Shown: one piece after another, positions 24,693-33,432 of the stretch | Position numbering within the stretch: the stretch's first letter is position 1 | How the letters are laid out: the number at the start of each line of letters is the position of its first letter | Assembly: GCF_008274215.1 (NCBI RefSeq) | Contig: NZ_VTPS01000009.1 | Span: forward strand, 46,682 to 110,681 | Origin: Calorimonas adulescens | GTDB lineage: Bacteria > Bacillota > Thermoanaerobacteria > Thermoanaerobacterales > UBA4877 | Direction of reading: 5' to 3' | Length of the DNA stretch: 64,000 bases | Translations under genes and position numbers: made by a program | The notes under the pieces: generated by a model | The model's database searches: none | Seen by the model: only the letters and a program-made list of their open reading frames with translations | Told to the model about the DNA's origin: nothing

Positions 24693-25201
24693 TAATATCC
24701 GGGAATGTTATAGCTCATAAACTTTTGGCTGATGGGGTGGAAATTGACGATAACGTATCCTGCCAGCTACCTTCCATAGAGATTCAGACAGGGGAGATAA
24801 AAGGCGCTGGTATAATGGGGTCCATTGATATGCCTGTCCCTGGTCAGATTGGGAGCATGACTTTTACCATAAATATGCGGTCAATCAACAAAAACGCTTC
24901 AAATCTTGCTAAGCCTGGTACCCAAAACCTTGAACTCCGATTTGTAAGGGATACATTGACGGCCAACGGGCAGATGGTGCCGGAAGGAGCTAAGATATTT
25001 ATTACCGGCATCAATAAAAAGTATGACCCTGGGAAAGTTGAATCGCCGGCAACGACCATGGATGGGAGCATCGATTTTGAGGTCATAAGATATCGCCAGG
25101 TAATAAATGGCGTTGAAACATTGTTGATTGACAAAAGGAACTATATTTACAAGGTTAATGGTGTCGATTATATGAAAAACATCAGGGCGGCTCTCGGTTA
25201 A
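24689..25201 (+). CDS. Major tail tube protein, P2 gpFII family
   Basis: The 170-residue protein matches PF04985: CQLPSIEIQTGEIKGAGIMGSIDMPVPGQIGSMTFTI near the N-terminus and GSIDFEVIRYRQVINGVETLLIDKRNYIYKVNGVDYM at the C-terminus. It polymerises into the inner tube around which the sheath contracts. ATG 24689 is in ATGA overlap with the sheath stop, and GGAGG lies upstream. A hairpin terminator starts inside its last codons. Confidence 0.9.
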   Translation: MIISGNVIAHKLLADGVEIDDNVSCQLPSIEIQTGEIKGAGIMGSIDMPVPGQIGSMTFTINMRSINKNASNLAKPGTQNLELRFVRDTLTANGQMVPEGAKIFITGINKKYDPGKVESPATTMDGSIDFEVIRYRQVINGVETLLIDKRNYIYKVNGVDYMKNIRAALG

Positions 25202-25218
25202 GGGCCGCCTAAATTTTT
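25186..25218 (+). terminator. Hairpin terminator after the tail tube gene
   Basis: GGCGGC (25186-25191) pairs with GCCGCC (25204-25209) across a 12-base loop, followed by TAAATTTTT. It lies between the highly needed tube gene and the low-copy chaperone and tape measure genes, so partial termination would lower their expression. Confidence 0.65.
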
Positions 25219-25231
25219 AAGGAGGGTTATC

Positions 25232-25537
25232 ATGGAAACTTTAAAATTATCAAAACCCATTATGATTAATGGGGAAGAGGTCACAGAACTACCCTATGAC
25301 TTTGAAAATTTGACGGCAAAGGATAAACTTAACGCCAGCAAAAAGATGAAGGCAGCAGGAATACCTTTAAGCATACCTGAAACGGACCCTGACTATCATT
25401 TATACCTTTTTGCGGAAGCGGTATGCAAAGTAAATTCAGCTATAGATATAACCGATATAATGCGGATGAGTGCGAAGGATGCAGATAAGGCTGCCTCTAT
25501 AGCAAGGAGTTTTTTCTATCTCAATTTGGCGGAATAA
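25232..25537 (+). CDS. Tail assembly chaperone E (GpE-like)
   Basis: The 101-residue protein (MINGEEVTELPYDFENLTAKDKLNASKKM, then DPDYHLYLFAEAVCKVN) matches the phage tail assembly protein E family of P2-like phages. GGAGG precedes the ATG. Its end carries the slippery heptamer T TTT TTC (25510-25516), and a -1 frame runs on for about 66 codons, giving the E-E' form annotated separately. Such chaperones bind the tape measure during tail tube assembly. Confidence 0.85.
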   Translation: METLKLSKPIMINGEEVTELPYDFENLTAKDKLNASKKMKAAGIPLSIPETDPDYHLYLFAEAVCKVNSAIDITDIMRMSAKDADKAASIARSFFYLNLAE

Positions 25538-25716
25538 TCTCCGACCATTTTATAAAGACCGCAATTGCTCAGGTTACTTTAATCACATCCACATCGGCAG
25601 AATGGTGTTTTAATCAACCGTTAGTGGATTTCCTTGACTTTTACCATACTTTATGCGAAGAAGCTGAAAGGTTAAGAAGGGAGGCGGCTACCGGTGGCCA
25701 GTCAAAAAGAACTTAG
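25232..25716 (+). CDS. Tail assembly chaperone E-E' made by -1 frameshift
   Basis: Slippage on T TTT TTC at 25510-25516 joins the E frame to the -1 frame, which continues FLSQFGGIISDHFIKTAIAQVTL to TAG 25714-25716. The product is about 161 residues. P2 uses the heptamer T TTT TTG for the same purpose, and the -1 part here encodes the typical WCFNQPLVDFLDFYHTLCEEAERL segment. It overlaps the start of the tape measure gene. Frameshifting itself is inferred from motif and conservation of the arrangement. Confidence 0.82.
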
Positions 25717-27616
25717 AGCGTTGATTACTCTTGCAGGGAAAGTAGACCCATCTTTACAAACTGCTTTAATGAAAGCATCAGCCCAGACGTCGAAAGCATC
25801 TCGAACTTTTTCAAAACTCGGCAGCTTTGCGTCCAAAGGTTTAAGCATAATAGGTAAAGCCGCTGCAGTCACCGGAGCTGCGGTTGCTGCCGGAATAGGC
25901 ACCGGGACAGTTGCCCTTGGCGGATTATTGATGAAGGCCACTGAGACCGGTGATCAGTTGGTAAAAATGCGGGATAAAACAGGGCTTTCAGCAGAGGAAT
26001 TGCAGCGCCTGCAATATATCTCAAGCCAGGTGGGAACAAATTTTGAGGCACTCCCCCAGGCCATAAGCATTATGACGAAGCAGATGGATGCAGCTAGGAA
26101 GGGCAGTAAAGATACCGCAGCCGCATTCCAGGCCCTGGGAATTTCGGTGACAGATGGGGCCGGAAAACTCAGGCCGCAATCCCAGGTATTTCAGGAGGCC
26201 CTTGTCCAGCTTTCGAAAATAGAAAATCAGGCAGACAGAAATGCACTGGCATTCAAACTTTTTGGCCGAGGAGCGGCAGAACTATTTCCTATTCTGAATG
26301 CCGGGACAGATGAAATACAAAAGCTCGCTGCTGAAGCTGACAAGTTGGGTCTTGTCATGTCAGGTGAGCAGGTTGAAGCTTTGGATAACTTGGGAGATAC
26401 AATTGATAAGCTGAAGCTTTCAGTAATGGGTCTTGGAAACAGGATTTTGGCGTCTTTGTTGCCCAAAATACAACCAGTAATAGATAAGCTGGTTTCCGAC
26501 TTACCTGCCATAGCCCCTAAATTATCCAGTGCATTAGGTGGATTTTTGGGCAATATAGCAAATTTATTGCCGGACCTTTTAAATGTGGCTAGTCAATTCG
26601 CACAAATACTGATGCCCATATTTGACACCATAGGCAGCACCATGGGTCCCATGCTTGTGAATATCATACAACAGGCTTTGCCCATAGTGATGCAGATTAT
26701 ACAGACTGCAATGCCTTTATTAAATCAAGGTTTCAGCATGCTCATATCTCTTATACAGCCCTTGCTTCCGCTTTTAATGCAGCTGGTTCAGCAAATCCTC
26801 CCAATCGCAGCACAGATGATAACGGTTGTATTTTCAGTGCTTCAGCCGATAATACCTGTATTGGTGCAGCTCATTCAGGGTATTTTACCTCCGATCATGC
26901 AGATATTGCAGGCTATATTACCATTTTTACAGGCATTAACCCCTATCATTGCGATGGTTGCCACAATAATTAGCTCGCTTTTAACTACCGCTTTAAGTGC
27001 GATAATTCCTATATTAACGGAAATAGTTCAGGCATTATTGCCCCCACTTATGCAGATTTTGAACTCTATATTCCCGCTTTTGCAGGCAGTAATACCAATT
27101 ATTCAATTGCTTGCCAATGTCATTGGTGCTGTTCTGGGGGGAGCAATAAAATTGGTTATGCCAATTATTGAGAAGTTTTTGAGTTTAATTTCTCCGATAG
27201 CCAATTTAACATCTAAATTTATAGGCGGTGTTAGTAATGTTATAGGCAGTGTAGGAAAATTTTTGGGCTTTAGTGGCAAGAGTGTAGAACTACAGGCAAA
27301 TGTATCAAGCTCAATGCCCCGATTTGCTGAAGGTGGTATAGCAACCGAACCCTCGATATTTGGCGAAGCGGACTGGGCAGAAATGGCCATTCCGCTTAAA
27401 AGGACCCCAAGAAGCCTGAGCTTATTGAACAAAACCGCTCAAATACTTGGAGCAAAACCTACCGGGAGCAGTATTCAGATAATCTATAATCCCACCATCT
27501 ATGGTGGAAATCGTGCAGAACTAGAACCCATATTGCAAAAACACAAAGAAGAAATACGGATGATGATAGAAGAAATCGAGCGTGATAGAGCGAGGGTTGC
27601 CTATGGCTATAGTTAA
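25694..27616 (+). CDS. Tail tape measure protein
   Basis: Start GTG 25694 has AGGGAGG nine bases before it. The 640-residue protein has an N-terminal helical part with SKASRTFSKLGSFASKGLSI, the TP901-type core LVKMRDKTGLSAEELQRLQYIS and AFKLFGRGAAELFPIL, and then about 250 residues (about 270-500) of very hydrophobic helices rich in Pro-Leu/Ile-x-Met-Gln. A C-terminal RFAEGGIATEPSIFGEADWAEMAIPLKRT segment is the usual end. It sets tail length; at this size the tail would be of modest length. Confidence 0.9.
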   Translation: MASQKELRALITLAGKVDPSLQTALMKASAQTSKASRTFSKLGSFASKGLSIIGKAAAVTGAAVAAGIGTGTVALGGLLMKATETGDQLVKMRDKTGLSAEELQRLQYISSQVGTNFEALPQAISIMTKQMDAARKGSKDTAAAFQALGISVTDGAGKLRPQSQVFQEALVQLSKIENQADRNALAFKLFGRGAAELFPILNAGTDEIQKLAAEADKLGLVMSGEQVEALDNLGDTIDKLKLSVMGLGNRILASLLPKIQPVIDKLVSDLPAIAPKLSSALGGFLGNIANLLPDLLNVASQFAQILMPIFDTIGSTMGPMLVNIIQQALPIVMQIIQTAMPLLNQGFSMLISLIQPLLPLLMQLVQQILPIAAQMITVVFSVLQPIIPVLVQLIQGILPPIMQILQAILPFLQALTPIIAMVATIISSLLTTALSAIIPILTEIVQALLPPLMQILNSIFPLLQAVIPIIQLLANVIGAVLGGAIKLVMPIIEKFLSLISPIANLTSKFIGGVSNVIGSVGKFLGFSGKSVELQANVSSSMPRFAEGGIATEPSIFGEADWAEMAIPLKRTPRSLSLLNKTAQILGAKPTGSSIQIIYNPTIYGGNRAELEPILQKHKEEIRMMIEEIERDRARVAYGYS

Positions 27617-27818
27617 TTATTTCGAATATACAACGATGCAGGGTGATACTTTCGACATGCTTGCTCTGGATGCATACAACGATGAATTCAAAGCCCATCT
27701 GATAATCCAGGCCAATCCACAATATGCCGGTGTGCTGGTATTTGATGCAGGAATAAAGCTAAAAATCCCTATTATTGAGCAGGAAGCCGCCGCAACTCTC
27801 CCCCCATGGAAGAGGTGA
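27603..27818 (+). CDS. Tail protein X-like (LysM-type)
   Basis: ATG 27603 lies inside the last codons of the tape measure gene. The 71-residue protein (YFEYTTMQGDTFDMLALDAYNDEFKAHLIIQANPQYAGVLVFDAGIKLKIPII) is a single LysM-like domain of the P2 gpX family (PF05489). It probably bridges tail tube tip and baseplate hub. The stop lies within the ribosome site region of the gpD-like gene. Confidence 0.85.
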   Translation: MAIVNYFEYTTMQGDTFDMLALDAYNDEFKAHLIIQANPQYAGVLVFDAGIKLKIPIIEQEAAATLPPWKR

Positions 27819-27823
27819 TAGCT

Positions 27824-28735
27824 TTGCAGCTGATATATGAAGGTAAAGACATAACCGATGCTGTTGAAATTCATAAAGCGGATATAACTGACAATGCCGG
27901 GGGGATTGCTGACAGCTTGGAAGTCTGGTTTGATGACCCGGAAGGGTTTTGGAGCCAGTGGAAGCCGAAGAAAAATGATGAGGTCCAAATAAAAGAAGAT
28001 GGCTTTGATTCCGGCCGCATGTATATAGACGAGCTTGAACAGCAGCGGGGTTTGTTTATTATTCGTGCCCTGGCCATTCCCCAGGATGCTAAAACGGAAA
28101 ATACCAAGGCCTGGGAAAATGTAAGGTTTCTGGAGATAGTTACTGAATTGGCAAGGAAGTATGGATTCCTGCTGGAGACTTATAACATACAGAATCCTTT
28201 TTATGAACGTGTGGATCAATTTGAACAGGCAGACTTCGCTTTTCTGGCATGGCGGTGTTTATTGGAAGGATATATGCTGAAAATAACTGACCGGAAGGTT
28301 ATTATTTATGATGAGCGGAATATGGAAGCTCAGGCACCAGTTAAAGTCATTTATATTGACGAATTCGATGGAGATTATAGTTTTTTGCAAAAATCAGCAT
28401 GGATATACGGCGGGTGCCGCATATCTTTCGGAGATATAAAATATGAGTTTAAGCCTTCTGGAGCTTTCGGGCCTGTTTTAAAATTTGCTGGCATATATGT
28501 TTCAAGCCATTCGGAGGCTGAGCGATTCGCCAAAAATATCCTTCGTTCCAAAAATAAGTATGAAAATACCGGATACTGCACCATCGAACTTGCTCCCGGG
28601 ATTGCGGCAGGTAATGTAATACAGATACAGGGAGTAGGCATGGCCGATGGGAAATACTTTTGTGAACAGGTAACTCATAAACTTACCAATAAAAAGACCT
28701 TTTTAAAACTCAGGAAACCGCTGGAGGGGTATTGA
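27824..28735 (+). CDS. Late control protein D-like baseplate hub (gpD)
   Basis: The start is TTG 27824: AGAGGTG lies 6 bases before it, and the product then begins QLIYEGKDIT, as in related proteins. The ATG at 27806 has no SD. The 303-residue protein matches phage late control gene D/hub proteins: EVWFDDPEGFWSQW, a central FAFLAWRCLLEGYMLKI, and a C-terminal AERFAKNILRSKNKYENTGYCTIEL followed by PGIAAGNVIQIQGVGMADGKYFCEQVTHKL. It forms the central hub ring of the baseplate. Confidence 0.87.
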   Translation: MQLIYEGKDITDAVEIHKADITDNAGGIADSLEVWFDDPEGFWSQWKPKKNDEVQIKEDGFDSGRMYIDELEQQRGLFIIRALAIPQDAKTENTKAWENVRFLEIVTELARKYGFLLETYNIQNPFYERVDQFEQADFAFLAWRCLLEGYMLKITDRKVIIYDERNMEAQAPVKVIYIDEFDGDYSFLQKSAWIYGGCRISFGDIKYEFKPSGAFGPVLKFAGIYVSSHSEAERFAKNILRSKNKYENTGYCTIELAPGIAAGNVIQIQGVGMADGKYFCEQVTHKLTNKKTFLKLRKPLEGY

Positions 28736-28926
28736 TGGTTTTAAAGGGCAAGGTATCAAGTATAGAATCTTCGGGAATACGGGTTTTATTTCCTGAAAGG
28801 GATAATGATGTATCCTGGCCTTTAAAAGCGGCTTCTCATGTTGGAACCCTTCAGGTGGGGGATAATGTTGCGGTGGTTTTCTTTTCAAATAGCATGAACG
28901 ATGGGCTCATTATAGCTAAGTTTTAG
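28735..28926 (+). CDS. Baseplate gpV-like OB-fold protein, short form
   Basis: ATG 28735 overlaps the stop of the hub gene (TGATG) and has GGAGGGG upstream. The 63 residues (GKVSSIESSGIRVLFPERDNDVSWPL and LQVGDNVAVVFFSNSMNDGLIIAKF) form a small OB-fold like the N-terminal domain of gpV/gp5 spike proteins. There is no spike or lysozyme part, so the tip must be completed by another protein or this is a minimal adaptor. Confidence 0.7.
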   Translation: MVLKGKVSSIESSGIRVLFPERDNDVSWPLKAASHVGTLQVGDNVAVVFFSNSMNDGLIIAKF

Positions 28927-28937
28927 GCGGTGGTTAC

Positions 28938-29489
28938 ATGCCTATTGCGGTTTTTGCTAATAAAGTGTTTCAGGTAGACAGCCAGAAAATATATACTTTC
29001 AATGATTTCACCATGAGCAGCAGTTTAGAAACAGAGAAACAGGATGCGGCAAACAAAAAACCAAGCACTTATATAAAAGGACCCGATCTATATACGATGA
29101 GTATTAGTATTCCTCTTGATGTTTCCATGGGTGTGAATGTCAGAAATGAATACGGAGCATGGAAAGCTCTTGTTGAAGCCGGCAAGCCTTACCCTTTCAT
29201 ACTGGGAGGAAAGCCACTGGGCTCAAATAAGTGGCTTCTCAAGAGTGCTTCATTGAATAATACAGTAATAGATTCAAACGGGAATATTCTTTCGGGGACT
29301 ATTCAGTTGGAGTTTGAAGAATATGTCCGCCCGGGGAGCGCCCAGACTTCAAAGAGCGCCAAAAAAACTTCATATACTCCAGGTATATCTCTTCCAAAAG
29401 TATCGAGTGATATGAATTTACTGGGGTCATCGGATAAGGCTGACATGAAAAGGTCCAATCCCAATATGCTTTCACGTTTACCGGAGTAG
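28938..29489 (+). CDS. Tail protein U-like (P2 gpU)
   Basis: The 183-residue protein begins IAVFANKVFQVDSQKIYTFNDFTMSSSLETEKQD and continues GVNVRNEYGAWKALVEAGKPYPFILGGKPLG, matching PF06995 (P2 gpU). A Ser/Lys-rich C-terminal extension (about residues 130-183) is not part of the core. It belongs to tail completion/baseplate assembly. AGGCGGTGG lies upstream of the ATG. Confidence 0.82.
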   Translation: MPIAVFANKVFQVDSQKIYTFNDFTMSSSLETEKQDAANKKPSTYIKGPDLYTMSISIPLDVSMGVNVRNEYGAWKALVEAGKPYPFILGGKPLGSNKWLLKSASLNNTVIDSNGNILSGTIQLEFEEYVRPGSAQTSKSAKKTSYTPGISLPKVSSDMNLLGSSDKADMKRSNPNMLSRLPE

Positions 29490-29497
29490 GTGATTGA

Positions 29498-29803
29498 ATG
29501 GAATACATTATAGATACGTCAAAACCAGCCAATTTGAATTGGGCCGCAAAAGATGCGGAAAGAATAGCGCAAAACGTTAGGAATCTTATATCCACCTGGC
29601 GCTATGAGGTAGCATATGACCGAACTTTGGGCATTGACCAGAACATGCTTGATAAGCCCAAGGATACCATCGTGGCTTTATATGTTGCAGAAATATACAG
29701 ACTGGTGAGCGATTACGAACCCAGGGCGACAGTCAAAGAAGTAAAATTCATCGGTGTGGATGATGAGGGTAATATGCAGTTCAGGGTGGTGATAGAGGTA
29801 TGA
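29498..29803 (+). CDS. Baseplate wedge protein W (gp25-like)
   Basis: A 101-residue protein with the gp25/gpW pattern: DAERIAQNVRNLISTWRYEVAYDRTLGID then VALYVAEIYRLVSDYEPRATVKEVKF. The R-x-G-x-D segment and the following EPR are family marks. It is the inner baseplate wedge protein that nucleates sheath assembly. ATGA overlap joins it to the gpJ-like gene. Confidence 0.9.
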   Translation: MEYIIDTSKPANLNWAAKDAERIAQNVRNLISTWRYEVAYDRTLGIDQNMLDKPKDTIVALYVAEIYRLVSDYEPRATVKEVKFIGVDDEGNMQFRVVIEV

Positions 29804-30927
29804 GCGGCATAAATTTTGTTGATGTGGATGCTGAGAGTTTAAAAAACCAGCTCATACAGGATTTCGAAAGTGCATTGGGAGAAACCTTTTATCCAGGTGA
29901 CGAGCGCCGGATTTTTTTATTGCAAATCTTACCTTTAATCGTGGGTTTGAAAAATGATATAAACGAATCGGCGAAACAAAATCTTTTAAGATATGCCCGT
30001 GGTAGTATGTTAGATGCTTTGGGTGAGTTTTACAATACTCCGAGGCTACAAGCACAAAAAGCAACGGTTACATTGAGGTTTACCCTTTCTGGCCCCCAAG
30101 CTATGGAAGTAATCATACCAAAAGGAACGAGAGCAACTCCTGATGGCAATATATACTTCGCTACAAATGCGGACTTAGTGATTCCTCCAGGGCAAATTAC
30201 GGGCGATATAACAGCAGTATCTACTGAAGCCGGGGCAAAATATAACGATTATGCACCTGGGCAGATAAAAACTATTGTTGATCCGGTGCCGTATGTAGCT
30301 TCTGTAACTAATATTGATACCAGTTCAGGCGGGGCTGACATTGAGCCCGATGATGATGGGGTAAACATCTGGAGCAGATATCGTGAAAGAATAAGGCTTG
30401 CCCCTGAAAGTTTTTCTGTAGCTGGCCCTGAAGGAGCTTATATATATTGGGCAAAAACAGCCGATGCAAATATAATTGATGTTTCAGTGTCCTCCCCATC
30501 TGCAGGCACCGTTAAAGTTGTACCGCTTTTGAAAGACGGAGAAATCCCATCCCAGGCTATCCTCGATAAAGTAAGCACTATTGTAAGCTCAAAAGACAAG
30601 AGGCCGTTAACTGACAACGTTCAGGTTGCGGCGCCAACCACAGTTTCTTATGATATAACATTGACTTATTATATAGCATTGGAGCGGCAAACCGAGGAAA
30701 CCATCATAAGAAATGCTATTGAAGGAACCGGCGGTGCTATAGACCAATATAAATCATGGCAGGCGGGAAAACTTGGAAGAGCTGTCAATCCAGATTATTT
30801 ACGACAACTCATACTTAACGCTGGAGCATTTAGAATTGATATTATAAGCCCAATGTATATCGAAATCAACCCCGACCAGGTAGCCAAAGCCGGTACCGTA
30901 ACTGTCACTTATGGAGGTCTGATATAA
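29800..30927 (+). CDS. Baseplate J-like protein (gpJ)
   Basis: The 375-residue protein matches PF04865. It has FESALGETFYPGDERRIFLLQILPLIVGLKNDINESAKQNLLRYARGSMLDALGEFY, the PKGTRATPDGNIYFAT strand, EAGAKYNDYAPGQI and the SGGADIEPDDDGVNIWSRYRERIRLAPESFSVAGPEGAYIYWAK core with a C-terminal AGTVTVTYGGL. It is a main wedge protein of the baseplate, together with the gpW-like and gpI-like neighbours. It is intact and ends one base before the next start. Confidence 0.93.
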   Translation: MSGINFVDVDAESLKNQLIQDFESALGETFYPGDERRIFLLQILPLIVGLKNDINESAKQNLLRYARGSMLDALGEFYNTPRLQAQKATVTLRFTLSGPQAMEVIIPKGTRATPDGNIYFATNADLVIPPGQITGDITAVSTEAGAKYNDYAPGQIKTIVDPVPYVASVTNIDTSSGGADIEPDDDGVNIWSRYRERIRLAPESFSVAGPEGAYIYWAKTADANIIDVSVSSPSAGTVKVVPLLKDGEIPSQAILDKVSTIVSSKDKRPLTDNVQVAAPTTVSYDITLTYYIALERQTEETIIRNAIEGTGGAIDQYKSWQAGKLGRAVNPDYLRQLILNAGAFRIDIISPMYIEINPDQVAKAGTVTVTYGGLI

Positions 30928-31479
30928 ATGGACCTGAAAAATGTTGACCTTCTAAGCCTTCAAACTTCATATATGAAACAGGACCCGACTACACAGGCGC
31001 TTTGTGCAGCTTTAAATCCTCATTTCCGGCAGCTGGCCGATGAAGTTAAAGCTTGCTTGATATATTCCCGCATTGATGAACTGGATGATGCTGCACTGGA
31101 TGAGTTAGCCTGGCAGATGCACGTGGATTGGTATGATTCAACTGCAGAAATTGAAATAAAGCGGAGCCTGATAAAAAATGCTATTAATGTCCATAGATAC
31201 AGGGGTACGCCTTTTGCGGTTGAGGAAACTGTTAAAACCTATTTTGGAGATGGTGAAGTCCAGGAATGGTTTGAATATGGCGGCCAACCTTATTATTTCA
31301 AAGTTATGACTACGAATACCCGGGTCAATACAACGCTGCTTAATCAATTCTTAAAGGTTTTAAACTCAGTCAAAAATGCAAGAAGCTGGCTAGAAGCCGT
31401 AGAAATAACGGCCACGGATGAAATGAATTTGTATTTTGGCAATATAGTTCATATAGCCGACTATCAAGAAATAAGGTAG
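30928..31479 (+). CDS. Tail protein I-like (gpI)
   Basis: The 183-residue protein matches PF09684: LIYSRIDELDDAALDELAWQMHVDWYDSTAEIEIKRSLIKNAINVHRYRGTPFAVEETVKTYFG is the conserved core. The C-terminal part (TTLLNQFLKVLNSVKNARSWLEAVEI) is also typical. It completes the baseplate wedge between gpJ and the tail fibre. The start follows the gpJ stop directly. Confidence 0.9.
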   Translation: MDLKNVDLLSLQTSYMKQDPTTQALCAALNPHFRQLADEVKACLIYSRIDELDDAALDELAWQMHVDWYDSTAEIEIKRSLIKNAINVHRYRGTPFAVEETVKTYFGDGEVQEWFEYGGQPYYFKVMTTNTRVNTTLLNQFLKVLNSVKNARSWLEAVEITATDEMNLYFGNIVHIADYQEIR

Positions 31480-31488
31480 GTGGTTTAA

Positions 31489-32988
31489 GTGGGAGCTTTT
31501 GGGGGCCTTATACTGACGAATAAAGGCAGAAACCTACAGGCCAAAGCCCAGACTGGGGTTCAGATGAACTTCACTAAAATAAAAATCGGTGATGGGAGCC
31601 TTAGCGGACAAAGTATCGTAGATTTAACCAGTTTAATCAATACAAAAAAAGAGCTAACAATACTAGGAATCGAGAGACTGACTGGTGGGAAGGCCAAACT
31701 TCGAAGCTATTTTACGAATGCGGATATATTGACCGGGTTTTACTGGCGCGAGCTTGGGGTGTTTGCCCAGGATCCAGACGAAGGGGAAATACTTTACTGC
31801 TATGGTAACGCCGGAACAAATGCGGAGTATATCCCCGCTGGTGGTGGGCCTGACGTAGTCGAAAGATATATAAACGTAATAACCCTGGTTGGGAATGCTA
31901 CAAATGTTTCAGCGACATTGGGGTCCGAAATATATGTAACCCAGGCTGATTTTGATAACCATACCGGGAATGCAGTAATGCACGTTACCCAGGTTGAAAA
32001 AGATACATGGAATGCCAAGGAAACCCCTGCAGGAGCTCAAGCCAAAGCCGATGTAGCAGAAGCGGCGGCCAACGCATACACGGACCAAAAAGTCGGAGAT
32101 CTGGCCGGTGCGGGCCGGACTACAGAAACGGTCAAGGGAAATGCGGATGCACTTGCTGCGCATTTGGCCGAAACTATTAAGCAAGGTGTGCATGGTGGTC
32201 TGCCAGCTCACAAAAGCACACACGCCATTGGTGGTAGCGACCCGATAACACCCGCCGACATCGGCGCAGTCAACAAAGCGGGAGATACGATGACAGGGAA
32301 TTTAACTGCTCCTAAATTTATTTCTACCGTTGCTACAGGTACAAGCCCGTTATCTGTCAGTTCCATTACATTGGTTACTAATTTAAATGTGGATATGCTT
32401 GACAATTATCATGCTGGTAATTCATCAGGGCAAATTCCCGTGTCTAATGGTACTGTAAATACTAACCTAAACGCAGATTTACTTGATGGGCATGATGGAA
32501 GCTACTATTTGCCTGTATCAAGTTATACCGCTTCTGATGTGTTAACCAAAATTAAAACAGTAGACGGAGAAGGTTCAGGGCTGGATGCTGATACATTACG
32601 TGGAAAAACTCCTAATGATATATTCCCACCATATACTGTTGGTGATATTGTACTAATTCAAGATGCTTGGACACCAGAAATAAACAGTACCACCCCAACA
32701 AAAACTTATGAAAAAAGGATTGATAGAAGTGGCAGTTTACGCATTAAATTTGGTGCAAAAGTTGGTGCTACATCTATTACTGGTTATGCTCAAATATATC
32801 GAAATGGTAGCCCTGTAGGAACTTTAAGAAGCACAACGTCTACAACATATGTGACTTTTACAGAAGATATTTCTGGTTGGAATCCAGGAGATTTAGTTCA
32901 GCTTTATTGCTATGTGTCTAATAATAGCTATAAAATGTATCTTTATGATTTTACACTATGTGTAGCGAAATTATACAGTTTAGCTTAA
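31489..32988 (+). CDS. Tail fibre protein (gpH-like)
   Basis: GTG 31489 follows AGGTGG. The 499-residue protein has the phage tail-collar fibre N-terminal domain (FGGLILTNKGRNLQAKAQTGVQMNFTKIKIGDG, then ILTGFYWRELGVFAQDPDEGEILYCYGNAG), which docks to the baseplate. A helical region follows, then repeats of the LNADLLDGHDGSYYL type and a beta-rich C-terminal domain for receptor binding. It ends in CVAKLYSLA. Host range is probably decided by the last 130 residues. Confidence 0.85.
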   Translation: MGAFGGLILTNKGRNLQAKAQTGVQMNFTKIKIGDGSLSGQSIVDLTSLINTKKELTILGIERLTGGKAKLRSYFTNADILTGFYWRELGVFAQDPDEGEILYCYGNAGTNAEYIPAGGGPDVVERYINVITLVGNATNVSATLGSEIYVTQADFDNHTGNAVMHVTQVEKDTWNAKETPAGAQAKADVAEAAANAYTDQKVGDLAGAGRTTETVKGNADALAAHLAETIKQGVHGGLPAHKSTHAIGGSDPITPADIGAVNKAGDTMTGNLTAPKFISTVATGTSPLSVSSITLVTNLNVDMLDNYHAGNSSGQIPVSNGTVNTNLNADLLDGHDGSYYLPVSSYTASDVLTKIKTVDGEGSGLDADTLRGKTPNDIFPPYTVGDIVLIQDAWTPEINSTTPTKTYEKRIDRSGSLRIKFGAKVGATSITGYAQIYRNGSPVGTLRSTTSTTYVTFTEDISGWNPGDLVQLYCYVSNNSYKMYLYDFTLCVAKLYSLA

Positions 32989-32999
32989 GGAGTGAGTTT

Positions 33000-33209
33000 A
33001 TGAGGAAGGTTGTTTATACAAATTCAGACGAGCGGGAAGCTATAATTAATAGTGCAGTAAGTAGGGGTGAATACCTTATTGAGGATGCAATAACATCTGA
33101 GGGGAAATATCTAATATTTGATACTAAAACATTACAGATTAAATCGCAACCACCAAGCATAGAAAACCGCCTTAAAGCCGTTGAGGATGCTCTTTTAAAT
33201 ATGTTGTAG
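33000..33209 (+). CDS. Small fibre-associated phage protein, unknown function
   Basis: ATG 33000 follows AAGGAG by about 7 bases; the longer frame from 32958 lies in the fibre gene and has no SD. The 69-residue product (KVVYTNSDEREAIINSAVSRGEYLIEDAITSEGKYLIFDT) ends in a short helix LKAVEDALLNML that could trimerise. Its place after the fibre gene suggests an assembly helper or accessory tail protein, by inference. Confidence 0.6.
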   Translation: MRKVVYTNSDEREAIINSAVSRGEYLIEDAITSEGKYLIFDTKTLQIKSQPPSIENRLKAVEDALLNML

Positions 33210-33234
33210 ATAAGTATGTTGTAGAGGTGATAAT

Positions 33235-33366
33235 ATGCATGAGTTTTTGAAGAATATGTGGGTCATGAAGCGCATTGATGAAATCTTTCTGCAAACACAG
33301 GTTACAAAGGGAAGGATAACGCAACAGGAATATGAAATTATAATTGCTACACCTCAGATTTCATAG
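33235..33366 (+). CDS. XkdX-like small tail protein
   Basis: A 43-residue frame after GAGGTGATAAT. The pattern (LKNMWVMKRIDEIFLQTQVTKGRITQQEYEIII) matches the XkdX family, short proteins encoded after tail fibre genes in Firmicute phages: a helix, then a GxIT-x-x-EY turn. The function is unknown. Confidence 0.7.
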   Translation: MHEFLKNMWVMKRIDEIFLQTQVTKGRITQQEYEIIIATPQIS

Positions 33367-33391
33367 GCGTACTTTGTTCAATAGCAAAATT

Positions 33392-33419
33392 AGCCTCGGT
33401 TTATAAGCTGGGGCTTTTA
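33392..33419 (+). terminator. Weak hairpin terminator after the tail genes
   Basis: AGCCTC (33392-33397) pairs with GGGGCT (33410-33415, one G-T pair), followed by TTTTAT. It separates the tail operon from the subtilase-like gene. Confidence 0.45.
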
Positions 33420-33432
33420 TATTGGGGGTGGA

